64,000 nt of DNA from Agromyces sp. Soil535 (GCF_001428255.1 NZ_LMRW01000023.1:124309-188308); one strand, 5' to 3'. Shown: positions 26,671 to 35,555, counted from the first letter of the stretch. Notes: generated from the sequence alone by a model not told the origin. Made by a program: numbers and translations.

Positions 26671-27426
26671 CTAGCGGATCGCGAGGGCCGCCGCGCCGAG
26701 GATGCCCGCGTTGTTGCGGTGCACGGCCGGCGCGATCGGCGTCCGCAGGTCGAGCAGGGGCAGGAACTCCTCGTGGTGCTTCGACACCCCGCCGCCGACG
26801 ACGAACAGGTCGGGGGAGAAGAGGAACTCCACGAACGAGTAGTACCGCTGCAGGCGCTTCGCCCACTGCGCCCAACTCAGCGATTCGCGTTCCATCGCAG
26901 AGTACGCGGCCCGGCTCTCGGCGTCGTGCCCGTCGATCTCGAGGTGCCCGAGCTCGGAGTTCGGCACGAGCACGCCGTCATGGATGAGTGCCGACCCGAT
27001 CCCGGTGCCGAGGGTGGTGAGGATCACGAGTCCGTCGACCCCTTTCGCAGCACCGTAGCGCGACTCGGCGTAGCCGGCGGCATCCGCGTCGTTGATGAAG
27101 TGGATGTCGCGGCCGAGCGTGTTCTGGAAGAGCTCCTCCGCAGGCAGCCCGATCCACTCGTCTGAGATGTTCGCCGCCGAGAGGGTACGACCGTGCTTCA
27201 CGATCGCCGGGAAGCACACGCCCAACGGCAGCTTCGTGCCATCGGTGAGCACGTCGATCCCCACGAGGAGCTCCTCGGTGGCCGCCAGGATGTCGGACGG
27301 GCGACCGCCCTCGGGCGTACGCACCTTGAACCGCTCGGTGACGAGCTCGCCGGTGCCGAGGTCGACGACCGCCCCCTTGATGCCCGTGCCGCCGATGTCG
27401 ATGCCGATCGCGTGGTCAGTCGCCAT
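26671..27426 (-). CDS. ppgK: Polyphosphate glucokinase (ROK family)
   Basis: 251 aa. Phosphorylates glucose using polyphosphate or ATP, a typical actinobacterial enzyme. The N-terminal phosphate loop IGIDIGGTGIKGA, the EWIGLPAEELF region, NDADAAGYAESRYG and TLGTGIGSALI are all characteristic. The C-terminus keeps FLFSPDLFVVGGGVSKH. TAATGT (or GATAAT) lies 6-8 nt before the ATG and no RBS is seen, so it is probably leaderless. It converges on rnpB with a 36-nt gap. Confidence 0.93.
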   Translation of the reverse strand: MATDHAIGIDIGGTGIKGAVVDLGTGELVTERFKVRTPEGGRPSDILAATEELLVGIDVLTDGTKLPLGVCFPAIVKHGRTLSAANISDEWIGLPAEELFQNTLGRDIHFINDADAAGYAESRYGAAKGVDGLVILTTLGTGIGSALIHDGVLVPNSELGHLEIDGHDAESRAAYSAMERESLSWAQWAKRLQRYYSFVEFLFSPDLFVVGGGVSKHHEEFLPLLDLRTPIAPAVHRNNAGILGAAALAIR

Positions 27427-27432
27427 GTCGCC

Positions 27433-27438
27433 ACATTA
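27433..27438 (-). promoter_or_regulatory. -10 element TAATGT, leaderless start at 27426
   Basis: TAATGT ends 6 nt before the ppgK ATG; an overlapping GATAAT two bases further upstream is an alternative. Confidence 0.4.
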
Positions 27439-27460
27439 TCGCGGGTCGAACTGGCGGCAT

Positions 27461-28324
27461 TCAGGGAAGGGTCAGGATCTCGGCGCCGCGCTCGGTCACG
27501 ACGAGGGTGTGCTCGAACTGCGCCGTCAGCGCCCGGTCGCGCGTGACCACCGTCCAGTCGTCGTCCCAGACGTCCCACTCGAAGGTGCCGAGCGTGAGCA
27601 TCGGCTCGATCGTGAAGACCATGCCCGGCTCCATGACCGTGTCGAACTCGGGGGCGTCGTAGTGGGGGATCACGAGCCCCGTGTGGAACGCCCGCCCCAC
27701 GCCGTGGCCGGTGTAGTCGCGTACGACGCCGTACCCGAACCGCTTCGCGTACGCCTCGATCGCGCGACCGATCACGTTCACCTGCCGGCCGGGCGCGACG
27801 GCACGGATGCCGCGGGCGAGCGCCTCGCGGGTGCGCTCGACGAGCAGCACCGCTGCCTCGCCCGCCTCGCCGACGAGGAAGGTGTGGTTGAGGTCGCCGT
27901 GGTAGCCGTCGAGGTACGCGGTGACGTCGATGTTCACGAGGTCGCCGTCCTCGAGCACGGTGTCGTCCGGGATGCCGTGGCAGATCACCTCGTTGACCGA
28001 AGTGCACGACGACTTCGGGTAGCCGCGATATCCGAGGGTCGACGGGTAGGCCCCGTGCGCGACCACGTACTCGTGCGCGATGCGGTCGAGCTCGTCGGTC
28101 GTGACGCCGGGTCGTATGGCGGATGCCGCGGCCTCGATCGCCCGCGCCGCGATCCTCCCGGCGGCCCGGATCCGCTCCACCTCGTCGCGCGTGTACACGT
28201 CGCCCGCGGTGTTCGGCGTCGGGGCGGGGCGGCCCACGTACTCGGGGCGGGGGATGGCGGCGGGCACCGGACGCGTCGGCGACAGGCGTCCGGGGATCAG
28301 GTGGCCGGCGGCGTCCTTGGGCAT
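27461..28324 (-). CDS. map: Type I methionine aminopeptidase
   Basis: 287 aa. Removes the initiator Met from nascent proteins. Ligands of the dinuclear metal site are visible: D in [11 protein letters not shown] in [11 protein letters not shown] in [11 protein letters not shown] and E in the [11 protein letters not shown] and AQFEHTLVV stretches. The N-terminal about 40-residue extension ([20 protein letters not shown]) is the proline-rich type seen in actinobacterial MapB-like enzymes. The ATG lies 6 nt after a TAGGCT -10 and there is no RBS, so it is leaderless. It is divergent from the small gene at 28336 and shares promoter DNA with it. Confidence 0.95.
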   Translation of the reverse strand: MPKDAAGHLIPGRLSPTRPVPAAIPRPEYVGRPAPTPNTAGDVYTRDEVERIRAAGRIAARAIEAAASAIRPGVTTDELDRIAHEYVVAHGAYPSTLGYRGYPKSSCTSVNEVICHGIPDDTVLEDGDLVNIDVTAYLDGYHGDLNHTFLVGEAGEAAVLLVERTREALARGIRAVAPGRQVNVIGRAIEAYAKRFGYGVVRDYTGHGVGRAFHTGLVIPHYDAPEFDTVMEPGMVFTIEPMLTLGTFEWDVWDDDWTVVTRDRALTAQFEHTLVVTERGAEILTLP

Positions 28325-28338
28325 AGGATCAGCCTATG
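28322..28338. promoter_or_regulatory. Overlapping divergent leaderless promoters (map / SPOR-like gene)
   Basis: CATAGGATCAGCCTATG contains, on the plus strand, TAGGAT, 6 nt, then ATG (28336), and on the minus strand TAGGCT, 6 nt, then ATG (28324). Each start codon overlaps the first base of the opposite -10 box. The two predicted transcription starts are 12 bp apart, so occupancy should be mutually exclusive. Confidence 0.6.
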
Positions 28339-28521
28339 GCCGAGGATGTCGAGCACATGTTCTGGTACAACATGCACACCGGCGAGGTCGAGCAGGGGTT
28401 CGTGTCGCCGTCGATCGATCGCGTCGGGCCGTTCGAGACGCACGCGGAAGCCGAGCGGGCGCTCGAGATCCTGCGCGCGAACAGCGCGAAGTGGGCCGAG
28501 GAGGAGGCCGCGGAGGACTGA
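28336..28521 (+). CDS. Small SPOR-like protein
   Basis: 61 aa: an acidic small protein with MFWYNMHTGEVEQGF, then GPFETHAEAERALEILR, ending AEEEAAED. The GPF.T..EAERAL pattern resembles the short SPOR-like family found widely in actinobacteria. No signal peptide or membrane helix. The ATG lies 6 nt after TAGGAT and lacks an RBS, so it is leaderless. Function unknown. Confidence 0.8.
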   Translation: MAEDVEHMFWYNMHTGEVEQGFVSPSIDRVGPFETHAEAERALEILRANSAKWAEEEAAED

Positions 28522-28538
28522 GCCGGGGTGCGGCTGGT

Positions 28539-28575
28539 CGGGTTTCGAGACGGCGCTGCGCGCCTCCTCAACCCG
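28539..28575. repeat. Extragenic palindromic repeat between convergent genes
   Basis: Nested inverted repeats: outer arms CGGGTT/AACCCG (28539-28544, 28570-28575) and inner arms GGCGC/GCGCC (28552-28556, 28560-28564), with core TTTCGAGACGGCGC and CGCCTCCTCAACC. From memory, this GTTTCGAGACG...CTCCTCAAC pattern is abundant between convergent genes in Microbacteriaceae genomes. It probably also serves as a bidirectional terminator here. Confidence 0.65.
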
Positions 28576-28585
28576 CAGAGGGGGT

Positions 28586-29473
28586 CTACTCGTAGCTGTG
28601 CTCGGCGTTCGGGTAGGTGCCCGACTCCACGTCCTCACGCCATTCGCGGGCCGCCTCGCTGAGGATGCCCGACAGGTCCGCGTACTGCTTGACGAACTTC
28701 GGCACGCGCCCGATCGTGAGGCCGGCCCAGTCGGTCCAGACCAGGAGCTGCCCGTCGGTGTGCGGACCGGCGCCGACGCTGATCGTGGGGATGTCGAGGA
28801 GCTCGGTGACCTGCCGCGCGGCATCCGCCGGCACCATCTCGAGCACGACGGCGAACGCGCCGGCGTCCTGCACGGCCTTCGCGTCGGCGAGGAGCTGCTT
28901 CACGCCCTCGCCGCGCCCCTGGATGACGTGGCCGCCGAGCCCGTGCTCGCTCTGGGGGGTGTACCCGATGTGCGCCATGACCGGGATGCCGGCCTGCACG
29001 ATGCGGCGGATCTGCTTGTGACTGCGTTCGCCGCCCTCGAGCTTGACGGCATGCGCTCCCGTCTCCTTCATGAAGCGCACCGCGGTGTGCAGGGCCTCCT
29101 CGGGTCCGTTCTCGTACGAGCCGAACGGCATGTCGGCGACGACGAACGCGCGCCTGACCGCGCCCGCGACGGCGCGGGTGAGCGGGATGAGGTCGTCGAC
29201 CTTCACGGGCAGCGTCGTCTCGTAGCCGAGCACGTTGTTGCCGGCGGAGTCGCCGACCAGGAGGAAGTCGATTCCCGCCTCGTCGAAGATGCGCGCGGTG
29301 AGCTGGTCGTAGCTCGTCAGTCCCGTGATCTTGATGCCCTCGCGCTTGGCGTTCTGGAAGTGTCGTGTGCGCACCCGCTTCGGGCCTCCGGATGCTGCGC
29401 CGCCGCCGTAGGGGTTCGTCTCGGCCGCGGCCGGGGTCGCGGATGCTGCGTCGTTCACGGGCTGCTCTGACAT
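28586..29473 (-). CDS. panB: 3-methyl-2-oxobutanoate hydroxymethyltransferase
   Basis: 295 aa from ATG 29473. First committed step of pantothenate synthesis, using methylene-tetrahydrofolate. Recognised by KITGLTSYDQLTARIFDEAG, LLVGDSAGNNVLGY, ADMPFGSYE, VKLEGGE, HIGYTPQS and VLEMVPADAA, with the Mg ligands in the VGDS and DMPFGSY segments. An approximately 35-residue Ala/Gly-rich N-terminal leader precedes the barrel. A CAGACT -10 lies 6 nt before the ATG, so it is leaderless. The frame stays open far upstream across glnA2 but that is antisense. Confidence 0.95.
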   Translation of the reverse strand: MSEQPVNDAASATPAAAETNPYGGGAASGGPKRVRTRHFQNAKREGIKITGLTSYDQLTARIFDEAGIDFLLVGDSAGNNVLGYETTLPVKVDDLIPLTRAVAGAVRRAFVVADMPFGSYENGPEEALHTAVRFMKETGAHAVKLEGGERSHKQIRRIVQAGIPVMAHIGYTPQSEHGLGGHVIQGRGEGVKQLLADAKAVQDAGAFAVVLEMVPADAARQVTELLDIPTISVGAGPHTDGQLLVWTDWAGLTIGRVPKFVKQYADLSGILSEAAREWREDVESGTYPNAEHSYE

Positions 29474-29479
29474 GTCGCC

Positions 29480-29485
29480 AGTCTG
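29480..29485 (-). promoter_or_regulatory. -10 element CAGACT, leaderless start at 29473
   Basis: CAGACT ends exactly 6 nt before the panB ATG and no RBS is present. Confidence 0.5.
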
Positions 29486-29531
29486 GCACACGCGACATCC
29501 GGCCTCGGCGCCCCGGCGTTCGCCGAGCCGG

Positions 29532-29537
29532 TACCCT
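29532..29537 (+). promoter_or_regulatory. -10 element TACCCT of glnA2
   Basis: TACCCT lies 23 nt before the glnA2 ATG, leaving a leader of about 17 nt that includes the GAGAGAGGG RBS. Confidence 0.35.
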
Positions 29538-29560
29538 GAGAGGTGCGAGAGAGGGTGTGG

Positions 29561-30898
29561 ATGGATAAGCAGCGCGACTTCGTTCTCCGGACCATCGAGG
29601 AGCGAGGAGTCAAGTTCGTCAGGCTCTGGTTCACCGACGTCGTCGGCACGCTGAAGTCGGTCGCGATCGCCCCGGCCGAGGTCGAAGGGGCGTTCACCGA
29701 GGGCATCGGATTCGACGGGTCCGCGATCGAGGGCTTGAGCCGCACGTACGAGTCCGACCTGCTCGCGTTCCCCGACCCGACGACGTTCCAGACGCTCCCG
29801 TGGCGCGGCGACATCGATCCCACCGCGCGCATGTTCTGCGACATCACCACGCCCGACGGCGAGCCGGCCGTCGCCGATCCGCGCAACGTGCTGAAGCGCA
29901 CGCTCGCGCGGGCGGCAGATCGCGGCTTCACCTTCTACACGCATCCCGAGATCGAGTTCTACCTGCTGCGCTCGTCGAAGTACGGCGAAGATGGCCCCGT
30001 TCCGGTCGACTCCGCGGGCTACTTCGACAACGTACCTGGCGGCACCGCCCACGACTTCCGTCGTCGCAGCGTGCGCATGCTGGAGGACCTCGGCATCTCG
30101 GTCGAGTTCAGCCACCACGAGGCGGGGCCCGGCCAGAACGAGATCGACCTGCGCTACGCCGACGCGCTGACCACGGCCGACAACATCATGACCTTCCGCA
30201 CGGTCGTGAAGGAGGTCGCGATCGAGCAGGGCGTCTACGCCACGTTCATGCCGAAGCCGTTTACGCAGTACCCGGGCAGCGGCATGCACACGCACCTCTC
30301 GCTCTTCGAAGGCGACGCCAACGCCTTCTACGGGCCGGGTGCGCAGTACCAGCTCTCGAAGATCGGTCGCCAGTTCATCGCCGGCCTCCTCAGACACGCC
30401 AATGAGATCTCGGCGGTCACGAACCAGTTCGTGAACTCGTACAAGCGGCTGTGGGGCGGCGACGAGGCGCCGAGCTTCATCTGCTGGGGCCACAACAACC
30501 GCTCCGCGCTCGTGCGCGTGCCGCTCTACAAGCCGAACAAGGGGCAGAGCGCCCGCGTCGAGTACCGCGCCATCGACTCCGCAGCGAACCCGTACCTCGC
30601 GTTCTCCCTGCTGCTCGCAGCGGGCATGAAGGGCATCGAGGAGGGCTACGAGCTCCCGCCCGAGGCGGAGGACGACGTGTGGGCCCTCACCGACAGCGAG
30701 CGCCGAGCGCTCGGCTACCACCCGCTGCCGGCGAGCCTCGACCACGCCATCGAGTACATGGAGGAGTCGGAGCTGATCGCCGAGACACTTGGCGAGCAGG
30801 TCTTCAACTACGTGCTCGCGAACAAGCGCGCGGAGTGGCGCGACTACCGCTCGCAGGTGACGCCCTTCGAGCTGCAGCGCAACCTCGAGATCCTCTGA
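29561..30898 (+). CDS. glnA2: Glutamine synthetase-family enzyme, GlnA2 type
   Basis: 445 aa from ATG 29561 (RBS GAGAGAGGG), giving the family start MDKQRDFVLRTIEERGVKFVRLWF. Beta-grasp, then catalytic barrel with GFDGSAIEG, HPEIEFYLL, HHEAGPGQNEIDL, GSGMHTHLSLF, NNRSALVRVP and EYRAIDSAANPYLAF. The Tyr adenylylation motif of GlnA1 (KDLYELP) is replaced by EEGYELPPEAEDDVW, so adenylylation is unlikely. In Streptomyces GlnA2 has been linked to gamma-glutamyl-polyamine formation, so the substrate may not be ammonia. It is followed 10 nt later by glnE. The order panB, glnA2, glnE, glnA1 parallels mycobacteria. Confidence 0.93.
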   Translation: MDKQRDFVLRTIEERGVKFVRLWFTDVVGTLKSVAIAPAEVEGAFTEGIGFDGSAIEGLSRTYESDLLAFPDPTTFQTLPWRGDIDPTARMFCDITTPDGEPAVADPRNVLKRTLARAADRGFTFYTHPEIEFYLLRSSKYGEDGPVPVDSAGYFDNVPGGTAHDFRRRSVRMLEDLGISVEFSHHEAGPGQNEIDLRYADALTTADNIMTFRTVVKEVAIEQGVYATFMPKPFTQYPGSGMHTHLSLFEGDANAFYGPGAQYQLSKIGRQFIAGLLRHANEISAVTNQFVNSYKRLWGGDEAPSFICWGHNNRSALVRVPLYKPNKGQSARVEYRAIDSAANPYLAFSLLLAAGMKGIEEGYELPPEAEDDVWALTDSERRALGYHPLPASLDHAIEYMEESELIAETLGEQVFNYVLANKRAEWRDYRSQVTPFELQRNLEIL

Positions 30899-30908
30899 CC
30901 CGCACCGG

Positions 30909-33900
30909 ATGTCACGTCAGGCCCAGACCCTCGGCCGGCTCGCACGAGCGGGCTTCGACGATCTCGACGCCGCGGCCGCGGGCCTCGAGTCACTCGCCTC
31001 GTCGACGGGCGTCGACGAGGAGCGGCTGCTCGTGGCGTTCTCGCACGCCGGCGACCCCGACGAGGCGCTCGTCGCCGCCAGGCGGCTGCAGGAGCGCGCG
31101 CCGCACGAGGTCGCCGCGGTGCTCGAGCACGACGCGTCCGCCGAGCGCATGGCTCGGCTGCTCGGCGCATCACGGGGGTTCGCCGACTTCCTGATGCGGC
31201 ATCCGCGCGAACTGGCCGTGCTGCAGCAGGCGCCGGTGACGCCGAACGGCACAGAGGATGCCCGCACCGTGCTCCTCGCCGCGCTCGACGACGTCCACGT
31301 GCCGCACGCGCGCTACCTGGAGGCCGCCGCCGCCGCGATCCGCGTGCGGTATCGGCGCCTGCTCGCGGGCATCGCCGTCTACGACCTCACGCGCCCCGAC
31401 TCGATCGAGGCGGTGGACACGGTCGCAGCGGGTCTCGCCGACCTCGCGGGAGCGACGCTCGACGCCGCGATCGCCGCAGCTCGGCGTGCCATCGCCCGAG
31501 CCGAGGGCGAGCCGGCCGGTCCGGGCCGGTACCCGGCGTCCGAGGTCGAGGCGACCCGCCTCGCCGTCATCGGGATGGGCAAGGCCGGCGCGCGTGAGCT
31601 CAACTACGTCAGCGACGTCGACGTGATCTTCGTGGCCGGGTCCGCCGATGAGGAGGTCGTCGCCACCCCGCGGGCGCTCGAGCTCGCCACGCGCCTCGCC
31701 GTGCTCGGCATGCGCGTCATCTCGGAGCCCGGCATCGAGCCGCCCCTCTGGGAGGTCGACCCCAATCTCCGGCCAGAGGGCAAGAACGGCGCGCTCGTGC
31801 GCACGCTCGAGTCGCACCTGCAGTACTACGACCGATGGGCGAAGAGCTGGGAGTTCCAGGCGCTCCTCAAGGCGCGGCCGCTCGCGGGCGACACCGAACT
31901 CGGCGAGCGATATGCAGAAGGCGTGGCGCCGAAGGTGTGGGCGAGCTCCGGCCGCGACGGGTTCGTGGAGTCGGTGCAGCGCATGCGCGAACGGGTGACC
32001 GACCACATCCCGGCCGGTGAGGTCGACGTGCAGGTGAAGCTCGGCCCCGGCGGCCTCAGGGACATCGAATTCACCGTGCAGTTGCTGCAACTGGTGCACG
32101 GGGCCACGGATGCTGCGATCCGCCAGGCCGCCACACTGCCCGCCCTCGCCGCCCTGGCCGAGCGCGGCTACGTCGGCCGCGACGAGGCCGCGGAGTTCGC
32201 GCGCGACTACCGCTTCCTCCGCGTCCTGGAGCACCGCCTCCAGCTCGAGCGACTGCGCCGCACGCACCTCATGCCGCGCGGCGCCGCCGAGCTGCGCACG
32301 CTTGCGCGCTCCTCGGGCCTCGCGCGCAACGCCGACGACCTCACCGCCCTCTGGCACGCGACCCGGCAGCGGGTGCGCGGACTGCACGAACGGCTGTTCT
32401 ACCGTCCGCTGCTCTCGGCGGTTGCGGCGCTGCCGGCGAGTGGACTCGAGCTCACGAGCGAGCAGGCGGAGGCGCGACTCGCGGCGATCGGATTCCGTGA
32501 CCCCAAGGGGGCGCTGGCGCACATCGGCGCGCTCACCGCAGGGGTCTCGCGACGGGCCACCATCCAGCGGCACCTGATGCCGGTGCTCATCTCGTGGTTC
32601 GCCGACGGTGCCGACCCCGACTACGGCCTGCTCGCGTTCCGACGCCTGAGCGACACGCTCGGCAGCACCCACTGGTACCTGCGCCTCCTCCGCGATTCGT
32701 CGGATGCCGCGCTGCGCCTCACGCGCGTGCTCTCGGGCTCGCGCTTCGCGGGCGAGCTCCTCGAGCGCATCCCCGAGGCCGTGGCCTGGCTCGAGGACTT
32801 CGATGAGCTCCGTCCGCGCTCGCTCGCCGCCCTCGACGACGAGAAGCGGGCCGTCCTCGCTCGGCACGGCGACGTGGACGCCGCTGCGAAAGTGTTCCGT
32901 GCGATCCGACGGCGCGAGGTGCTGCGGCTGGCGCTGTCGGCGATCCTCGACGTGTGCTCGATCGAGGAACTCGGCCACGGGCTCTCCAACGTGACCCAGA
33001 GCCACATCGCGGCGATCGTCAGGGCGATCAGGGGAGACGAGCCCGAGGGCCTCGAGTTCGCCGTGATCGGGATGGGGCGGTTCGGTGGGCGCGAGCTCGG
33101 CATCGGCTCCGACGCCGATATCATCTACGTGTACCGGCCGACCGATGACCACTCCGAGGCGGCGCATTCGCGGGCGCTCAAGATCGTCGCGGAGCTCGGG
33201 CGACTCAGCGAGGACGCCAGGTTGCCGTTCGACCTCGACGCCGACCTGCGGCCCGAGGGCCGGAACGGCGTGGTCGCCCGCTCACTCGAGGCCTACCGCG
33301 CGTACTACGCCCGATGGTCGCTCACCTGGGAGGCGCAAGCGCTGCTGCGTGCCCGCGGCGTCGCCGGCGACGCCGCGCTCATCCGCGACTTCATGGAGCT
33401 CGCCGACACGGTGCGCTACCCCGAGCAGATCTCGGAGCGCGACATCCGCGAGGTCAAGCGCATCAAGGCCCGCGTCGAGAACGAGCGCCTGCCGCAGGGC
33501 GCCGACCCGACGCGGCACCTGAAGCTCGGCCGCGGCTCGCTGTCGGACGTCGAGTGGTTCGTGCAGCTCGTGCAGCTCGAGCACGGCGCCGAGGAGGCCT
33601 CGCTGCGCACGCCGTCGACGCTCGAGGCCCTGGCCGCCGCCGTGGAGCACGACCACATCACCTCGAGCGACGCCCGCACCCTGCGTGCCGCCTGGGTGTT
33701 CGCGACCCGCGCCAGATCGGCCCTCACGCTGTGGCTCGATCGCACCACCGACGTGCTGCCCGTCGAACGTTCGCAGCTCGAGGGCGTCGCGCGCATCATG
33801 GGCTACCCGCCCGGGTCGGCGTCGCGGCTCGAGAGCGACTACCTGCAGGTCACGCGCCGTGCACGCGCGGTGTTCGAGCGGGGCTTCTACGGGGTCGGGC

Positions 33901-33926
33901 CGCGCCGCGAGCCCACCACGGGCTGA
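30909..33926 (+). CDS. glnE: Glutamine synthetase adenylyltransferase/adenylyl-removing enzyme
   Basis: 1005 aa. Adds AMP to, or removes it from, glutamine synthetase according to nitrogen status. Two nucleotidyltransferase modules are visible: N-terminal GMGKAGARELNYVSDVDVIF (about residue 218-237) and C-terminal GMGRFGGRELGIGSDADIIY (about 720-739), each with the D-x-D pair. The KLGPGGLRDIEF and KLGRGSLSDVEWF stretches follow each module. Located between glnA2 (10-nt gap, probably one transcript) and convergent glnA1, its likely target. Confidence 0.96.
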   Translation: MSRQAQTLGRLARAGFDDLDAAAAGLESLASSTGVDEERLLVAFSHAGDPDEALVAARRLQERAPHEVAAVLEHDASAERMARLLGASRGFADFLMRHPRELAVLQQAPVTPNGTEDARTVLLAALDDVHVPHARYLEAAAAAIRVRYRRLLAGIAVYDLTRPDSIEAVDTVAAGLADLAGATLDAAIAAARRAIARAEGEPAGPGRYPASEVEATRLAVIGMGKAGARELNYVSDVDVIFVAGSADEEVVATPRALELATRLAVLGMRVISEPGIEPPLWEVDPNLRPEGKNGALVRTLESHLQYYDRWAKSWEFQALLKARPLAGDTELGERYAEGVAPKVWASSGRDGFVESVQRMRERVTDHIPAGEVDVQVKLGPGGLRDIEFTVQLLQLVHGATDAAIRQAATLPALAALAERGYVGRDEAAEFARDYRFLRVLEHRLQLERLRRTHLMPRGAAELRTLARSSGLARNADDLTALWHATRQRVRGLHERLFYRPLLSAVAALPASGLELTSEQAEARLAAIGFRDPKGALAHIGALTAGVSRRATIQRHLMPVLISWFADGADPDYGLLAFRRLSDTLGSTHWYLRLLRDSSDAALRLTRVLSGSRFAGELLERIPEAVAWLEDFDELRPRSLAALDDEKRAVLARHGDVDAAAKVFRAIRRREVLRLALSAILDVCSIEELGHGLSNVTQSHIAAIVRAIRGDEPEGLEFAVIGMGRFGGRELGIGSDADIIYVYRPTDDHSEAAHSRALKIVAELGRLSEDARLPFDLDADLRPEGRNGVVARSLEAYRAYYARWSLTWEAQALLRARGVAGDAALIRDFMELADTVRYPEQISERDIREVKRIKARVENERLPQGADPTRHLKLGRGSLSDVEWFVQLVQLEHGAEEASLRTPSTLEALAAAVEHDHITSSDARTLRAAWVFATRARSALTLWLDRTTDVLPVERSQLEGVARIMGYPPGSASRLESDYLQVTRRARAVFERGFYGVGPRREPTTG

Positions 33927-33933
33927 ATGAAAC

Positions 33934-33971
33934 GGAAGGGCCTGCACCGCCGGAGCGATGCAGGCCCTTCC
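33934..33971. terminator. Bidirectional terminator between glnE and glnA1
   Basis: A 13-bp perfect stem (GGAAGGGCCTGCA / TGCAGGCCCTTCC) with a 12-nt loop lies between the two convergent genes. Confidence 0.85.
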
Positions 33972-33990
33972 GGGATTGCAGGGGGTGCAG

Positions 33991-35415
33991 TCAGACGCCG
34001 AAGTACAGCTCGTACTCGAACGGGTGCGGGCGCTGGGCCAGGGGCTTCAGCTCCTTCTCGCGCTTGTAGTCGATCCAGGTCTCGATGAGCTCCTTGGTGA
34101 ACACGCCGCCCTCGAGGAGGAAGTCGTGGTCGGCCTCGAGCGCGTCGAGCACGGCATCGAGCGAGCCCGGCACCTGCGGGATCGACTGGGCCTCCTCGGG
34201 CGGGAGCTCGTAGAGGTCCTTGTCGACGGGCTCGTGCGGCTCGATGCGGTTCTTGATCCCGTCGAGGCCGGCCATGAGCTGCGCGGCGAACGCGAGGTAG
34301 GGGTTGCCCGAGGCATCCGGCGCGCGGAACTCGATGCGCTTGGCCTTCGGGTTGGTGCCCGTGATCGGGATGCGGATGGCCGCGGAGCGGTTGCCCGCCG
34401 AGTAGACCAGGTTGACCGGTGCCTCGAAGCCCGGCACGAGGCGATGGTACGAGTTCACCGTCGGGTTCGTGAAGGCGAGGAGCGAAGGCGCGTGCTTGAG
34501 GATGCCGCCGATGTACCAGCGCGCGAGGTCGGAGAGGCCGCCGTATCCCGCCTCGTCGTAGAAGAGGGGCTTGCCCTCGTTCCAGAGCGACTGGTGCGTG
34601 TGCATGCCGGAGCCGTTGTCGCCGAAGAGCGGCTTCGGCATGAACGTCGCGGTCTTGCCCCACTCGTTCGCGGTGTTCTTGACGATGTACTTGAACTTCA
34701 GGATGTCGTCGGCAGCGTGGACCATGGTGTCGAACTTGTAGTTGATCTCGCCCTGGCCGGCGGTGCCCACCTCGTGGTGGCTGCGCTCGACCTCGAGTCC
34801 GGCCTCGATGAGCTTCAGCACGATGTCGTCGCGGAGGTCGGCGTGCTGGTCGACGGGGGAGACGGGGAAGTAGCCGCCCTTGTACGGGGTCTTGTTGGCG
34901 AGGTTGCCGCCCTCCTCGGCGCGGCCCGAGTTCCACGCGCCCTCACTCGAGTCGACGGCGTAGAAGCTCCCGTTCTGCTTCACCTCGTAGCGCACGTCGT
35001 CGAAGATGTAGAACTCGGCCTCGGGGGCGAAGAACGCCGTGTCGGCGATGCCCGTCGACGCGAGGTACTTCTCGGCCTTCTTCGCGACCTGGCGCGGGTC
35101 CTTGCCGTAGATCTCGCCGTTGCGCGGGTTGTAGATGTCGAAGATCATCACGAGCGTGCGCTCGGCACGGAAGGGGTCGACGTAGGCCGTGGAGACATCC
35201 GGGATCAGCTGCATGTCGGATTCGTGGATCGACGCGAAACCGCGGATCGACGAACCGTCGAACATCTGGCCGACGGTGAAGAACTCCTCGTCGACGGTCG
35301 ACGCCGGGAGGTTGAAGTGCTGCTGCACACCCGGGAGGTCGGTGAAGCGGATGTCGAGGAACTTGACATCCGTCTCCTTGATGAACTTGAGCACTTCAGA
35401 CGAATCACTGAACAT
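33991..35415 (-). CDS. glnA: Glutamine synthetase type I (GlnA1)
   Basis: 474 aa, ATG at 35415 with GGAG upstream. Makes glutamine from glutamate and ammonia; dodecamer in the cytoplasm. Conserved features: [76 protein letters not shown]. The adenylylation site is present in [11 protein letters not shown] (Tyr about residue 403), making it the GlnE target, unlike the GlnA2-type enzyme nearby. A GlnR-type operator lies 75-112 nt upstream (35490-35527), so nitrogen control is both transcriptional and post-translational. Confidence 0.97.
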   Translation of the reverse strand: MFSDSSEVLKFIKETDVKFLDIRFTDLPGVQQHFNLPASTVDEEFFTVGQMFDGSSIRGFASIHESDMQLIPDVSTAYVDPFRAERTLVMIFDIYNPRNGEIYGKDPRQVAKKAEKYLASTGIADTAFFAPEAEFYIFDDVRYEVKQNGSFYAVDSSEGAWNSGRAEEGGNLANKTPYKGGYFPVSPVDQHADLRDDIVLKLIEAGLEVERSHHEVGTAGQGEINYKFDTMVHAADDILKFKYIVKNTANEWGKTATFMPKPLFGDNGSGMHTHQSLWNEGKPLFYDEAGYGGLSDLARWYIGGILKHAPSLLAFTNPTVNSYHRLVPGFEAPVNLVYSAGNRSAAIRIPITGTNPKAKRIEFRAPDASGNPYLAFAAQLMAGLDGIKNRIEPHEPVDKDLYELPPEEAQSIPQVPGSLDAVLDALEADHDFLLEGGVFTKELIETWIDYKREKELKPLAQRPHPFEYELYFGV

Positions 35416-35489
35416 GTGACGGAATCTCCAAGAGGGGCGGGTGGGACCGGACGGACGTGCACAGCCGCTAGCGACGCTATCGAGTCGCG

Positions 35490-35527
35490 GTTTCCCTGCC
35501 ATGACACGAATGTTTCCGCCATGTTAC
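35490..35527 (-). promoter_or_regulatory. GlnR-type operator upstream of glnA1
   Basis: Read on the minus strand: GTAAC-N6-GAAAC-N6-GTCAT-N6-GAAAC, matching the GlnR consensus (gTnAc-n6-GaAAc-n6-gTnAc-n6-GaAAc) in three boxes exactly and in GTCAT with one change from GTnAC. A TAGCGT -10 candidate at 35479-35474 places the box centre near -41, fitting activation. No glnR gene is in this window. Confidence 0.75.
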
Positions 35528-35543
35528 GCGCATGCGGGGTCGG

Positions 35544-35549
35544 TAGACT
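35544..35549 (+). promoter_or_regulatory. -10 element TAGACT, leaderless start at 35556
   Basis: TAGACT ends 6 nt before the ATG of the RDD gene. The GlnR box begins only 17 bp upstream, so GlnR binding could also affect this promoter. Confidence 0.55.
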
Positions 35550-35555
35550 CGTCGG

